Of a stretch of DNA of 34,741 nucleotides, positions 25,258 through 34,500 are shown piece after piece. Source of the stretch: Acidobacterium sp. (GTDB taxonomy: Bacteria; Acidobacteriota; Terriglobia; Terriglobales; Acidobacteriaceae). Within the stretch, counting starts at the first letter, position 1; each line of letters opens with the position of its first letter. The notes below the pieces were generated by a model. It had not been told where the DNA came from, searched no databases, and was given only the letters and a program-made list of their open reading frames with translations. The DNA lies in NCBI GenBank assembly GCA_003152415.1, contig PMAD01000351.1, forward strand, positions 177 to 34,917, given 5' to 3'. The position numbers and the translations under genes were made by a program.

Positions 25258-26636
25258 TGAACGACCCGCAGGTGCTGGCGCAGGATCTGACGGTGGTGCT
25301 GGGCGATGCGACGCGCGTGCTGACCGCGCCCGCAGTGGTGGAGCGGCTCTCGAAGGATTTCTACTGGTACTCGCCGGTGCTGCGGCCGGCGCTCGAAGCG
25401 AAGCGCGGCGACGTGGTCGCGCAACCGGGCAGCGTGGACGAAGTGCGGGCGGTGCTGCGCTACTGCTATCGGCACGATGTCCCGGTGACGGCGCGGGGTG
25501 CGGGTACGGGAAATTACGGGCAGGCGATTCCGCTGTGCGGGGGCGTGGTGCTCGATCTCTCGCGGATGGATGGTATTGAGGAGATTACGCGCGACGGTGT
25601 GGCCGTGTGTGAGCCGGGAGTGCGGCTGGGCGTGCTGGAAGCAGCGGCGCGCGAGAAGGGATGGGAGCTGCGCTGCTATCCAAGCACGATTGTGAAAGCG
25701 ACGGTGGGCGGCTTTCTGGGAGGCGGATCGGGCGGAATCGGATCGGTTGCGCATGGCGGGTTGCGGGATTTCGGGACGGTGCGGGGGCTGGAAGTGGTGA
25801 CGATGGAAGACGACCCGCAGGTGCATTTGCGCGAGGGTGAGGCGGTGCACGAGATTCTGCATGCGTGGGGGACGAACGGGATCATTACGAAAATATGGTT
25901 GGCGCTGGCGCCGAAGGTAGAGTGGGCGCAGACTGCGGTGGCGTTCGACAGCTTTGCGGCGGCATTTGACTTCAGCGAGCAGATTGCGGGGGACGCGGCG
26001 TGGACGAAGCGCCTGGTGACGGCGTTCGAGTGGCCGATCCCGCGATACTTCTCTCCGGTAAAGAGGATTTGCCCAGAAGGGAAGCATCTGATCTTCTTCA
26101 TGATTGCGGCGGAACAGATTGAGGAATTGCGGACGGCGGCAGAGAAAGCAACAGGGACGGTGACGTATTCAGGTACGTACTCGGGATTGAAGACGATTCC
26201 GCTGCTTTCGGATTACACGTGGAATCACACGACGCTGTGGGCGATCAAGCATGATGACGCATACACGTATCTGCAGTGCGGGTTCGATCCGGCGCGCGTG
26301 CGCGAGCAACTGCAAGTGCTCCGGGGGCGCTTCGGCGACGAGATTCTTTTTCACATGGAGTTTATGAAGAACGGGCAGGGAAAAGTGATTCCGGGAGCGA
26401 TCCCGCTGGTGCGATTCACAACGGAGGAGCGGCTGAAGGAGATGATCCACTGCTGCCGCGAGAATGGGGTCTTCGTCGCGAACCCGCATGTGAACAATGT
26501 GGAAGATGGCGGACGCTACCGCGAAGATCACGAACAGCTGCGCGCGAAGCGGCGCTACGATCCGAAGGGGCTGCTGAATCCGGGGAAGATGCCGAGCTTC
26601 GAGCCGGAAGGCGCGGAGGTCGCGGGGAGCCGATGA
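25254..26636 (+). CDS. FAD-binding oxidoreductase (FAD_binding_4/GlcD-like, VAO/PCMH fold)
   Basis: QPGSVDEVRAVLRYCYRHDVPVTARGAGTGNYGQAIPLCGGVVLDLSRMDGI, GGFLGGGSGGIGSVAHGGLRDFGTVRGLEVV, C-terminal RYDPKGLLNPGKMP. Confidence 0.9.
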   Translation: MMNDPQVLAQDLTVVLGDATRVLTAPAVVERLSKDFYWYSPVLRPALEAKRGDVVAQPGSVDEVRAVLRYCYRHDVPVTARGAGTGNYGQAIPLCGGVVLDLSRMDGIEEITRDGVAVCEPGVRLGVLEAAAREKGWELRCYPSTIVKATVGGFLGGGSGGIGSVAHGGLRDFGTVRGLEVVTMEDDPQVHLREGEAVHEILHAWGTNGIITKIWLALAPKVEWAQTAVAFDSFAAAFDFSEQIAGDAAWTKRLVTAFEWPIPRYFSPVKRICPEGKHLIFFMIAAEQIEELRTAAEKATGTVTYSGTYSGLKTIPLLSDYTWNHTTLWAIKHDDAYTYLQCGFDPARVREQLQVLRGRFGDEILFHMEFMKNGQGKVIPGAIPLVRFTTEERLKEMIHCCRENGVFVANPHVNNVEDGGRYREDHEQLRAKRRYDPKGLLNPGKMPSFEPEGAEVAGSR

Positions 26637-27421
26637 AGACCTGGATTCCCGACAACAGGAAGTTTTCGTATCTGAACTGGAAGCAGGTGGAGGCGCTGCC
26701 GAAGCAGGAGACGCTGCTGGTGCTGCCGACGGCTGCGATTGAGCAGCATGGGCATCATCTGCCGCTGGCGACGGACACGCTGATCAACAATCTGCTGCTG
26801 GGGAAAGCACTCGAGAAATTGCCCGCCAATACGCCGGTTTATGTGCTGGAACCAGTTTGCTATGGGAAGAGCAACGAGCATTTGGGATTTCCGGGGACCA
26901 TATCGGTTTCGGCGGCGACGTTCATGGCGGTAGTGCGTGATGTGGGCGCGAGCGTGGCAGCGTCGGGATTCACAAAACTAGCGCTGTACAACACGCATGG
27001 AGGCAATTCGTCGCTGGTGGATGTGATGGCGCGCGATCTGCGGGCGGAGTATGGGCTGCGGACCTTTGCGCTGTACGGATCGGGCGGCGTTCGCTACGAG
27101 GGCGTGAGCGCGCAGGAGCGGGCTTACGGATTTCACGCGGGGGAAATCGAAACAGCGTTGCTGCTGAGCGCCACGCCGGACCTGGTGGATGAATCAGCGT
27201 ATACGGTGAACTATATTGCAGACGTCGAGAAACCCGAGACGCTGCTGCCGGAAAATGCGGCGGCGACGTTTGCATGGCTGACGCGCGACATTGCAGCCAG
27301 CGGCGTGATGGGTGATCCGCGTCCCGCGACGGCGGAGAATGGGGCGCAATGGGCCGATCAGGCGGCGGAGCGCGTTGCGCAGGCGTTGGAGGCGATGCTT
27401 CGCTGGAAGGATCCCGCATAG
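26633..27421 (+). CDS. Creatininase-family amidohydrolase
   Basis: Metal-binding motifs AAIEQHGHHLPLATDT, LYNTHGGNSSLV, FHAGEIETALLL; ATGA overlap with upstream gene. Confidence 0.92.
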   Translation: MKTWIPDNRKFSYLNWKQVEALPKQETLLVLPTAAIEQHGHHLPLATDTLINNLLLGKALEKLPANTPVYVLEPVCYGKSNEHLGFPGTISVSAATFMAVVRDVGASVAASGFTKLALYNTHGGNSSLVDVMARDLRAEYGLRTFALYGSGGVRYEGVSAQERAYGFHAGEIETALLLSATPDLVDESAYTVNYIADVEKPETLLPENAAATFAWLTRDIAASGVMGDPRPATAENGAQWADQAAERVAQALEAMLRWKDPA

Positions 27422-27424
27422 ACG

Positions 27425-29134
27425 ATGGCCCTGGTCGATTGCGGTGACGGCGTTCGGCTGGAGCGCGGCGTGTTGTGCCGCATGTCCGATGGCGTGCAGC
27501 TGGTCTCCGATCATTACTACCCGCCGGGAGACAGGCCGTTCCCCACGCTGCTGATGCGACAGCCGTACGGCCGCGACATCGCATCGACGGTGGTGTATGC
27601 GCATCCGGTTTGGTTTGCCCAACACGGATATCACGTGGTGATCCAGGATGTGCGCGGACGAGGCGATTCGGAGGGAGACTTTTATCCATTCCGGAATGAA
27701 AGGAGGGACGGTGCCGAGACGATTGCGTGGCTGCGCGGGCATCCGGCGTGCAACGCACGGATTGGGATGTACGGCTTTTCGTATCAGGGACTGACACAAC
27801 TACTGGCTGCCGTGGAGCAGCCGGAGGGGTTGGTGTGCATCGCGCCGGGGATGACGGCGTGCGATCTCTATCATGGGTGGTTTTATCGGAATGGAACGCT
27901 GCGACTGAGCTCGACATTGGCGTGGGGGATCCAGATGCTGCGCGCCGATGCCCGGCGGAGGGGATTGCGGGAAGTGAGTGCGGCGCTGGAGGCGGCCTGG
28001 AGCGACCTCCGAGCACAGGTAAATTCGGTGCCGTATGGGGAGCATCCGACACTGAGAGATGCGGCCCTGCCGGAATATGTGCGTGACTGGGTTACAAATG
28101 ATCGACCCGGGGATTATTGGGCGGCATTGGATGTGAGCCGCGACCTCGAGAGGATTGCGGTGCCGGCGCTGCACGTTTCGGGGTGGTTCGATACATATCT
28201 GAATGGCAGTGTCGATGGATTCCTCGCGCTGACGAAAAAAGCGGCGACGGAGTTTGCGAGGCAGAATCAATATCTGGTTGCTGGGCCGTGGGCTCATATC
28301 CCCTGGGGAGACCAAATCGGCAACGAAAACTTTGGTCCAGAAGCGCTGCTGGACACGGATCTTTTGCTGTTGCGCTGGTTCAACCATTGGTTAAAGGATT
28401 CCGGAGAATTTGCTGACCAGCCATGGATTCAGCACTTTGTTCAGGGCGACAATGTCTGGCGGAGCGCAGCGCAATGGCCCGAGCAGCTGACGGCACACTT
28501 GTACCTGCGCAGCAAAGGACGTGCGAATTCGCGTAAGGGTGACGGAGCGCTGTCTGCGACGGCCGCGAAGATCGGTGAGCGGCGCGACATCTTTGTCTCC
28601 GACCCGGAGGTGCCGGTATTCGCGCCGGGCGGACCGCTGGCGCTGAGCGGGCCGCACGATCAGGCGGAGCTCGAGCTGGGCAATAACCTGCTGGTTTATA
28701 CCGGAGAGCCGCTCAAAAAGCGATTCCATACCTTTGGACACCCACGCGTTACGCTGTACGCGGCGACGTCGGCTGTGAGTACAGATTTCACAGCGAAGCT
28801 GGTGCGAGTCCTGCCGGATGGGCGGGCGCAGTTCGTGTGCATGGGCGTTGCCCGGTCCTCGCATTTGTTCGCGGGAAAAGGCTATCAGCCAGACACGGTG
28901 CAGCGATGGGAGTTTGAGCTCGACCCAACCTCGTGCGTGTTTTTTCCGGGCGAGAGGCTGCGGCTGGAGATCGCGAGCAGCGCGTTTCCCCTGTACGACC
29001 GGAACTCGTCGGCCGGCGTAGCGGCGTCGCAGGCATCGCACTGGAACTGGGGGCGATCGACGCAGCAGGTGCTGCATTCGGCACAATACCCGTCGGCGCT
29101 GCATCTGCCCGCGGTCGAGGAGAGCGCCGGATGA
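27425..29134 (+). CDS. CocE/NonD-family (S15-like) alpha/beta hydrolase
   Basis: VIQDVRGRGDSEGDFYPF, nucleophile GMYGFSYQGLTQ, Asp region HVSGWFDTYLNG, His region GPWAHIPWGD, C-terminal X-Pro dipeptidase-like jelly roll. Confidence 0.92.
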   Translation: MALVDCGDGVRLERGVLCRMSDGVQLVSDHYYPPGDRPFPTLLMRQPYGRDIASTVVYAHPVWFAQHGYHVVIQDVRGRGDSEGDFYPFRNERRDGAETIAWLRGHPACNARIGMYGFSYQGLTQLLAAVEQPEGLVCIAPGMTACDLYHGWFYRNGTLRLSSTLAWGIQMLRADARRRGLREVSAALEAAWSDLRAQVNSVPYGEHPTLRDAALPEYVRDWVTNDRPGDYWAALDVSRDLERIAVPALHVSGWFDTYLNGSVDGFLALTKKAATEFARQNQYLVAGPWAHIPWGDQIGNENFGPEALLDTDLLLLRWFNHWLKDSGEFADQPWIQHFVQGDNVWRSAAQWPEQLTAHLYLRSKGRANSRKGDGALSATAAKIGERRDIFVSDPEVPVFAPGGPLALSGPHDQAELELGNNLLVYTGEPLKKRFHTFGHPRVTLYAATSAVSTDFTAKLVRVLPDGRAQFVCMGVARSSHLFAGKGYQPDTVQRWEFELDPTSCVFFPGERLRLEIASSAFPLYDRNSSAGVAASQASHWNWGRSTQQVLHSAQYPSALHLPAVEESAG

Positions 29135-29898
29135 GCGAGACAATCCCGGAAATTGCGTTCAACTGGGTGGACAAGCGCTTCCGCACAGGTCCTCCGGTGC
29201 TGGAGAATATTACGCTCACGATTGAGAAAGGCGAGTTCGTCAGCATTCTGGGGCCATCCGGATGTGGGAAGTCGACCCTGCTGCGGATGATCGCTGGGCT
29301 GACGCCGCTGAGCGCCGGCGAGATCGCCGTGAACGGCATGACGCCGGTGAATGCGCGCGAGCTGATGTCGTTCATCTTTCAGGACGCGACGCTGCTGCCC
29401 TGGCGAACCGTGGAGCGCAATGTGGATCTGGGGCTGGAGCTGGAGTGGGCGACGCGGGCCGTACGGGAGCAAAAGGTGAGGGAGATGCTGGCGCTCGTCG
29501 GACTCTCGGCGGTGGCTGGGTCATATCCCCGACAGCTCTCGGGCGGGATGAAGATGCGAGTGTCGATCGCACGAGCGCTGGCGACACGGCCGAGCATTCT
29601 GCTGATGGATGAGCCGTTCGCCGCTCTGGACGAGATGACGCGGGATCGCATGAACGAAGAGCTGCTGCGCCTGCAGCGGGAGCACAGATGGACCGTGGTT
29701 TTCGTCACGCATTCTGTGGCGGAGGCGGTGTTTCTGTCGTCGCGCGTCGTGGTTCTTGCGCCGCACCCGGGGCGCATTCAAGAGGTGGTGACGGTGGTCC
29801 TGGAGCCGGAACGAACCAACGAGACGCGAGCTTCGGAGAGTTTTGAAGGCGAGGTGTCCCGGGTGTCGAAGATTCTGCGCGGAGCACACAACGCATGA
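29131..29898 (+). CDS. ABC transporter ATP-binding protein (nitrate/taurine/HMP-type)
   Basis: Walker A GPSGCGKST, Q-loop FQDATLLPWRT, signature LSGGMKMRVSIARAL, Walker B ILLMDEPFAALDE; ATGA overlap. Confidence 0.96.
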   Translation: MSETIPEIAFNWVDKRFRTGPPVLENITLTIEKGEFVSILGPSGCGKSTLLRMIAGLTPLSAGEIAVNGMTPVNARELMSFIFQDATLLPWRTVERNVDLGLELEWATRAVREQKVREMLALVGLSAVAGSYPRQLSGGMKMRVSIARALATRPSILLMDEPFAALDEMTRDRMNEELLRLQREHRWTVVFVTHSVAEAVFLSSRVVVLAPHPGRIQEVVTVVLEPERTNETRASESFEGEVSRVSKILRGAHNA

Positions 29899-30686
29899 AG
29901 GGGCACTTCCTGACTGCGCTGAATGCCCTGGCTGTGTTCGCGGTGCTCGTCGGAGTGTGGCAGGCGTTTGCCTGGATCTCGGGAACTCCGGCGTATGTTC
30001 TGCCTACTCCACTGGAGGTGGCGAAGGCAATCGCCGAGCGCCATGCGACCCTCGTTGACTCACTGCTGATTTCGACGACCTCGGCGGCGGGAGGCCTGGC
30101 CCTCAGCATCGTCGCGGGAGTCGGTGTGGCAATGATCTTTGCGCAGTGGCCATGGCTGCGGCGGATGTTGTATCCCTATACGATCCTGCTGCAGACAGTG
30201 CCCATTATCGCCATTACTCCGCTGATTATTTTGTGGATGGGATCCGGCACCTGGCCGGTGACAGTGGTGACCTTCATCATCTGTCTCGCTCCGATTATCG
30301 CGAATACCACGCAAGGGCTCATCAGCGTGGACGAGAATCTGATCGATCTTTTCCTGATGCATAAAGCGTCACGAGCGCAGATCCTATTCAAACTGCGACT
30401 GCCACACGCGATGCCGTACATGTTTGCCGGGATCAGGATCTCGGCGGGGATTGCCGTGATTGGCGCCATTACCGGCGAGTGGTTTGCAGGGTCGAGCCGT
30501 GTAGGCCAGGGCGGGCTCGGTTACTCGATTATGTATGCAAGTTCCCAGCTGCAGACCGCCTATTTGTTTGCACTGGTGATTGCGGCGACGGTGCTGGGAT
30601 TTTCGTTCTTTTTTATGGTGATGTCTGTGGAGTGGTACGTTCTGCATAACTGGCACGAATCGAAGCGAAATGCGAGAGCGGAATAG
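29895..30686 (+). CDS. ABC transporter permease (SsuC/ThiX-like)
   Basis: Multiple hydrophobic segments; EAA-like loop LFLMHKASRAQILFKLRLPHAMPYMFAGIRISAGIAVIGAITGEWF; ATGA overlap with ATPase gene. Confidence 0.94.
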   Translation: MKGHFLTALNALAVFAVLVGVWQAFAWISGTPAYVLPTPLEVAKAIAERHATLVDSLLISTTSAAGGLALSIVAGVGVAMIFAQWPWLRRMLYPYTILLQTVPIIAITPLIILWMGSGTWPVTVVTFIICLAPIIANTTQGLISVDENLIDLFLMHKASRAQILFKLRLPHAMPYMFAGIRISAGIAVIGAITGEWFAGSSRVGQGGLGYSIMYASSQLQTAYLFALVIAATVLGFSFFFMVMSVEWYVLHNWHESKRNARAE

Positions 30687-30699
30687 AGAGTGGTGAGTT

Positions 30700-31518
30700 A
30701 TGCTGCGGCTGGAATCGGAGACGGGCTGGTGGCTGATAACGCATCCGGACCACGCGCGGCTTGCGGGGGCGTTTGCGGAGGCTTGGGGGAACGAACAGTT
30801 TTCGGTGCCTGAACCGCGGAGCAACGTGCTGCTGGGCATTCGTTGTCATGACGACGGGTGGGCTGCTCGCGACGCTGCTCCGCAGATTACGAAGGAAGGC
30901 AAACCGTCGGCGTTCTCGAGCGAACTTGTCGGGAAATACTCGGCATTTGAGGAAATCGACTTAGAGGGTTATCTGGCAGTGCGGGAGCGGGCGGTGCGGC
31001 TGATGGCTGACGAGGACGCGTACGCCGGGCTGTTGGTGGCCATGCATACCTATAATCTACTCACAGAGCGGGCGGATCGTTCGACCATTCAGCCTGACCA
31101 ATTGTCCTTACTGGACGGCTTTCTCGCTGCGCAGCGGGATTTTCAGCAGGAGTTGCTATGCCGGATCCGATCGGACGGCTTTTCAATGGAGGAGACCGCT
31201 GACGATCGCCTTCGCGACCATTTTCGACTGCTGCAGGCGACGGATAACCTATCGCTTTTGAGTTGCGTGAGCTACACGCAACCGGCGACGCTGCTGCATC
31301 CCTTGCCACTTCGGGACGGGACTTATGCGGACATTCGCGTCGAGCCGATGGGAAAGCGGTGGTTTCGGCTTATCCCTTATCCTTTTTCCCAAGGTGCACT
31401 GAGCTTCGAGTTTCCGGCGAGGCATATTGAAGGCAGAGGTTTCAGTAGCGCGGGAGAACTTCAGGAGAGGCTTGCGTCGGCAGCTGTTTGTCATCTGGCT
31501 GTGAAGGTCAGCGCATGA
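30700..31518 (+). CDS. DUF3891-like protein of unknown function
   Basis: GWWLITHPDHARLAGAFAEAWGN, CHDDGWAARDAAP, YAGLLVAMHTYNLL pattern recalled from DUF3891 proteins. Confidence 0.75.
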   Translation: MLRLESETGWWLITHPDHARLAGAFAEAWGNEQFSVPEPRSNVLLGIRCHDDGWAARDAAPQITKEGKPSAFSSELVGKYSAFEEIDLEGYLAVRERAVRLMADEDAYAGLLVAMHTYNLLTERADRSTIQPDQLSLLDGFLAAQRDFQQELLCRIRSDGFSMEETADDRLRDHFRLLQATDNLSLLSCVSYTQPATLLHPLPLRDGTYADIRVEPMGKRWFRLIPYPFSQGALSFEFPARHIEGRGFSSAGELQERLASAAVCHLAVKVSA

Positions 31519-31545
31519 AGCGGGCTGGCGTCAGGCACAAAGGTA

Positions 31546-31565
31546 GGCGGCCCGAAGGCCGCCTT
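31546..31565. terminator. Hairpin between convergent genes (likely terminator)
   Basis: 7-bp stem GGCGGCC / GGCCGCC with CGAA tetraloop, followed by TT and shortly after by GTGTTTTC. Confidence 0.55.
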
Positions 31566-31586
31566 AAGTGTTTTCGCTCACATCTT

Positions 31587-34500
31587 TCAGAAGTTGAGAT
31601 GGAGAGACATCTGAATCTGGCGGGGGCTGCCGATGGTGTGCTTCACGACTCCGAGTCCCGTCGGGCAACTGTAGAAGGTGTTGGAGGGGGCACTGTTCGA
31701 TTGGCACTGCTGCGGAGTGGGCGCGACCTGACTATAGGAGCTGGCCGTATCGGGTGCGTTGTTGTAGGCAGCGTTCTGGGTGACTTCATCGGTTGGAATG
31801 TCGAAGCTGGTAGTGTTCGACACGTTGTAGACGTCGAAGGTGTAGCGGATGGCGTACCTGTCGCTCAACTGCAGCGTCTTGACCAACGAGGCATCGGCGC
31901 GCTTCTGGAAGGCCTGGCGGAAGATATTGCGCTCGCCACTGGTAAAGGTGGTTTCGAAGTTATCGCCCTGGGGGACGCCATCGGTGCCGGGCGAAACCAG
32001 AGGCAGTGTGAAGCAGGATGCCTTGAGGGCTGCGCCACCGCCGGTTGCGTTGTTATAAAAGGCGCCGGAGTGACCGGTTAACGCGGTCTTGGCGTTGCAG
32101 CCTGGAGCGAGGGGAACGATGGGGTTGGTGATGCCGTCGAACGTGCTGTAGTAAAGACTGCCCACCGCACCGGAGAAATCGATGATGCTGTAGGGTTGAC
32201 CGCTCTGGATAATAGCAATGCCGGTGAGCGACCAGTCGTCGAGCACCTTACCGGAGAGGGCATTCTCGTTGTGGAGCTTCGGCAGAACGAAGCCGTAGGT
32301 AAAGTTGAGCACGTGCTTGCGATCGAAGTCGGACGATCCGTAGCCGCTGCGAAGGTTATTAGGATTGTTGCCGTTGTAGAAGAGGCCAAGAGCGCTTTGC
32401 TCGTCGGTGGCATGCGAAAAAGTGTAAGAAACGCCGGTCTGGAATCCGTAGCGGAGGCGCTTTTCGAGATGTGCCTGCAGCGCATTGTAACTAGAGACAC
32501 CGGCGGCCGTGTAGGATTCGGACTCCGAGGAGTAGCCGATGTAAGGAACACGAAGGTCGACGTTCCCGCCTTCGTAGTTCTGCTGCATCGGTCCATAGGT
32601 ACAGCTTGCGTCGTTGTTCACGCAGATGGGGAAAAACGTCACGGGACTGTACACCGTATAGCCGTAGCTGAAATCCTGGGTGGCTGTGCCCCCGGGGTGC
32701 GTGGGGCTGCCCGGAGTGGCAAGCTGTGCCTGGTTGAAAGGCAGGGGGATGACCTGGTGACGTCCAAGATTGCCCACATAACCGAGATCGATCATCAGGT
32801 CGTTGCGGGGCTGCCACTCCAGATCGAGCGTGAAGTTGATGGAGTAGGGCAGCTTGTTCGCGCGGTTGTAGTCGCCAAGAGTGAAGGGCTGGGCGCCGTT
32901 GATGATGCTGGCGGCATTCGGCAGAAAGTTGGTGAGGTCAGCGGCGCTCGGGCTGGATGGGGGAGCGAGGGGGTTGGGACCCCAGGGTTGAGCCAGGTTA
33001 TACGGCAGCGTATTGCCGTCCGCCGGGCTAAACGCCGGGAGGCCACAGATGGGAATGTAGTAGTTATACAGAAAGCTGGTGTTGCCGTAAGGCGACGCGG
33101 TGTAGGGGCAGGCTTGGGCGGTGACAAAAGGGGGGGTCTGGCTGACGCCGAAAGGACCGCCGGCTACCTCGCCGGCAGCGTAGCCTGGGGAAAAGTAGGT
33201 GTAGAGTTCGCCGCGATCATAGTAGAAGCCGGTGCCGCCGCGGACGACGAATTTATCGTGGAGCAACGACGGCTGCCATGCGAAGCCCAGGCGCGGCGCG
33301 ACGCCCCACTGGCGGCCGGTCAGAGTGGTATTGCTGACGCCCTTGGTCCCGTTGACATTATTGCCGGCGATGATGAAACCCGGGTCGGTAATGGTGTCAG
33401 AGCCAGTATTGTAACTATAGGCTGAGGGATCGAAATTATAAATGCGCCCGTATTTCTCAGTGAGGCCACCGTTCCAGTCGTAGCGAACGCCAGCCGTAAC
33501 GCTGAGGTTGGCCCGCACCTGGTATTTATCCTGCAGGTAGAGCCCGGTCTGATTGGCGCGGTAATAGCGGTTGGCGTTGCCCTGAAGGAAGTCGGTGGCT
33601 ACAAAGCCGTCAGTGGAGTACGGAGACACCCAGTTCATGGCATAAGTGGAGAAGTCGGGAGTAGCCACGGCGCCCTTACCTGTGCGCAGGTCGCGGATAT
33701 TGAGTTGGGTATACGACCAGCTGCCGCCGAAGGTGACGGAATGGACTCCCTTGGTCCAGATCGCGTTGGCCGACGGCTGAATGCGGTTCTGGAAGACGCC
33801 GGTGAAGGCGCCCTGGTTCGCTGAGCTGGGTCCGATATTCAGCATCTGCTGGGGAAGCTCGTAGCCGTACTCGCCGAGAGTGTCGACGATAGTGATGCCG
33901 GGAAAATAGGAGCCAAAAGCGGAGGTCATGGCGGCAAGCGGTGATCCGCTCTGGCCGGGCGCCCAGGGCTGGTCGTTCGTGCTGTAAGCCTTTTCTCTGA
34001 GTACGCCAAGGGTTTCGGTAAGGCTGAAGTTGGGCCGGAGGCTCTGTATGTTCGTGATGGTGGCTACCTGCGATCCGGCGTCCATGTGCTCGGTGAAACC
34101 GGGCACGCTCGAAGTTCCGTACGGGGAGCTATTGGGATCGTGCTGGTAGAAGTACTTCAGGCTCACCAGGTCTTTCGTCGAGGCGTTCCAGTCGATGTCG
34201 CCAACACCTTGATCGGCAAGGAAATACGAAGTGCCCAACTCGAAGGCGTTGGAGGGCGAAAGTGGATCGGGAATGTGGCCGTTGTCGTTGGGAATGAGCC
34301 ACTGACCGTTGGGTAGCTTGGCCTGGAAGAGCGCAAGGCCGACGGGATTGGCGGCCCAGTCGGAAGGGCCGACGGTGAAGCCGTTTGCGGCGTCTTCCCC
34401 GGGCCAGTTGTTGTCGACAATCGTGGCCAAGCCTGCGGGGGTGCGATTTGTATCGCTGAGGCCCGGAGGAACGGCGATGAGTGTATCTCCTGTTTCCTGG

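Noticed and set aside
32196-33425. 409-aa + strand ORF opposite the TonB receptor
   Set aside because: Shadow ORF; receptor barrel on the - strand is clear
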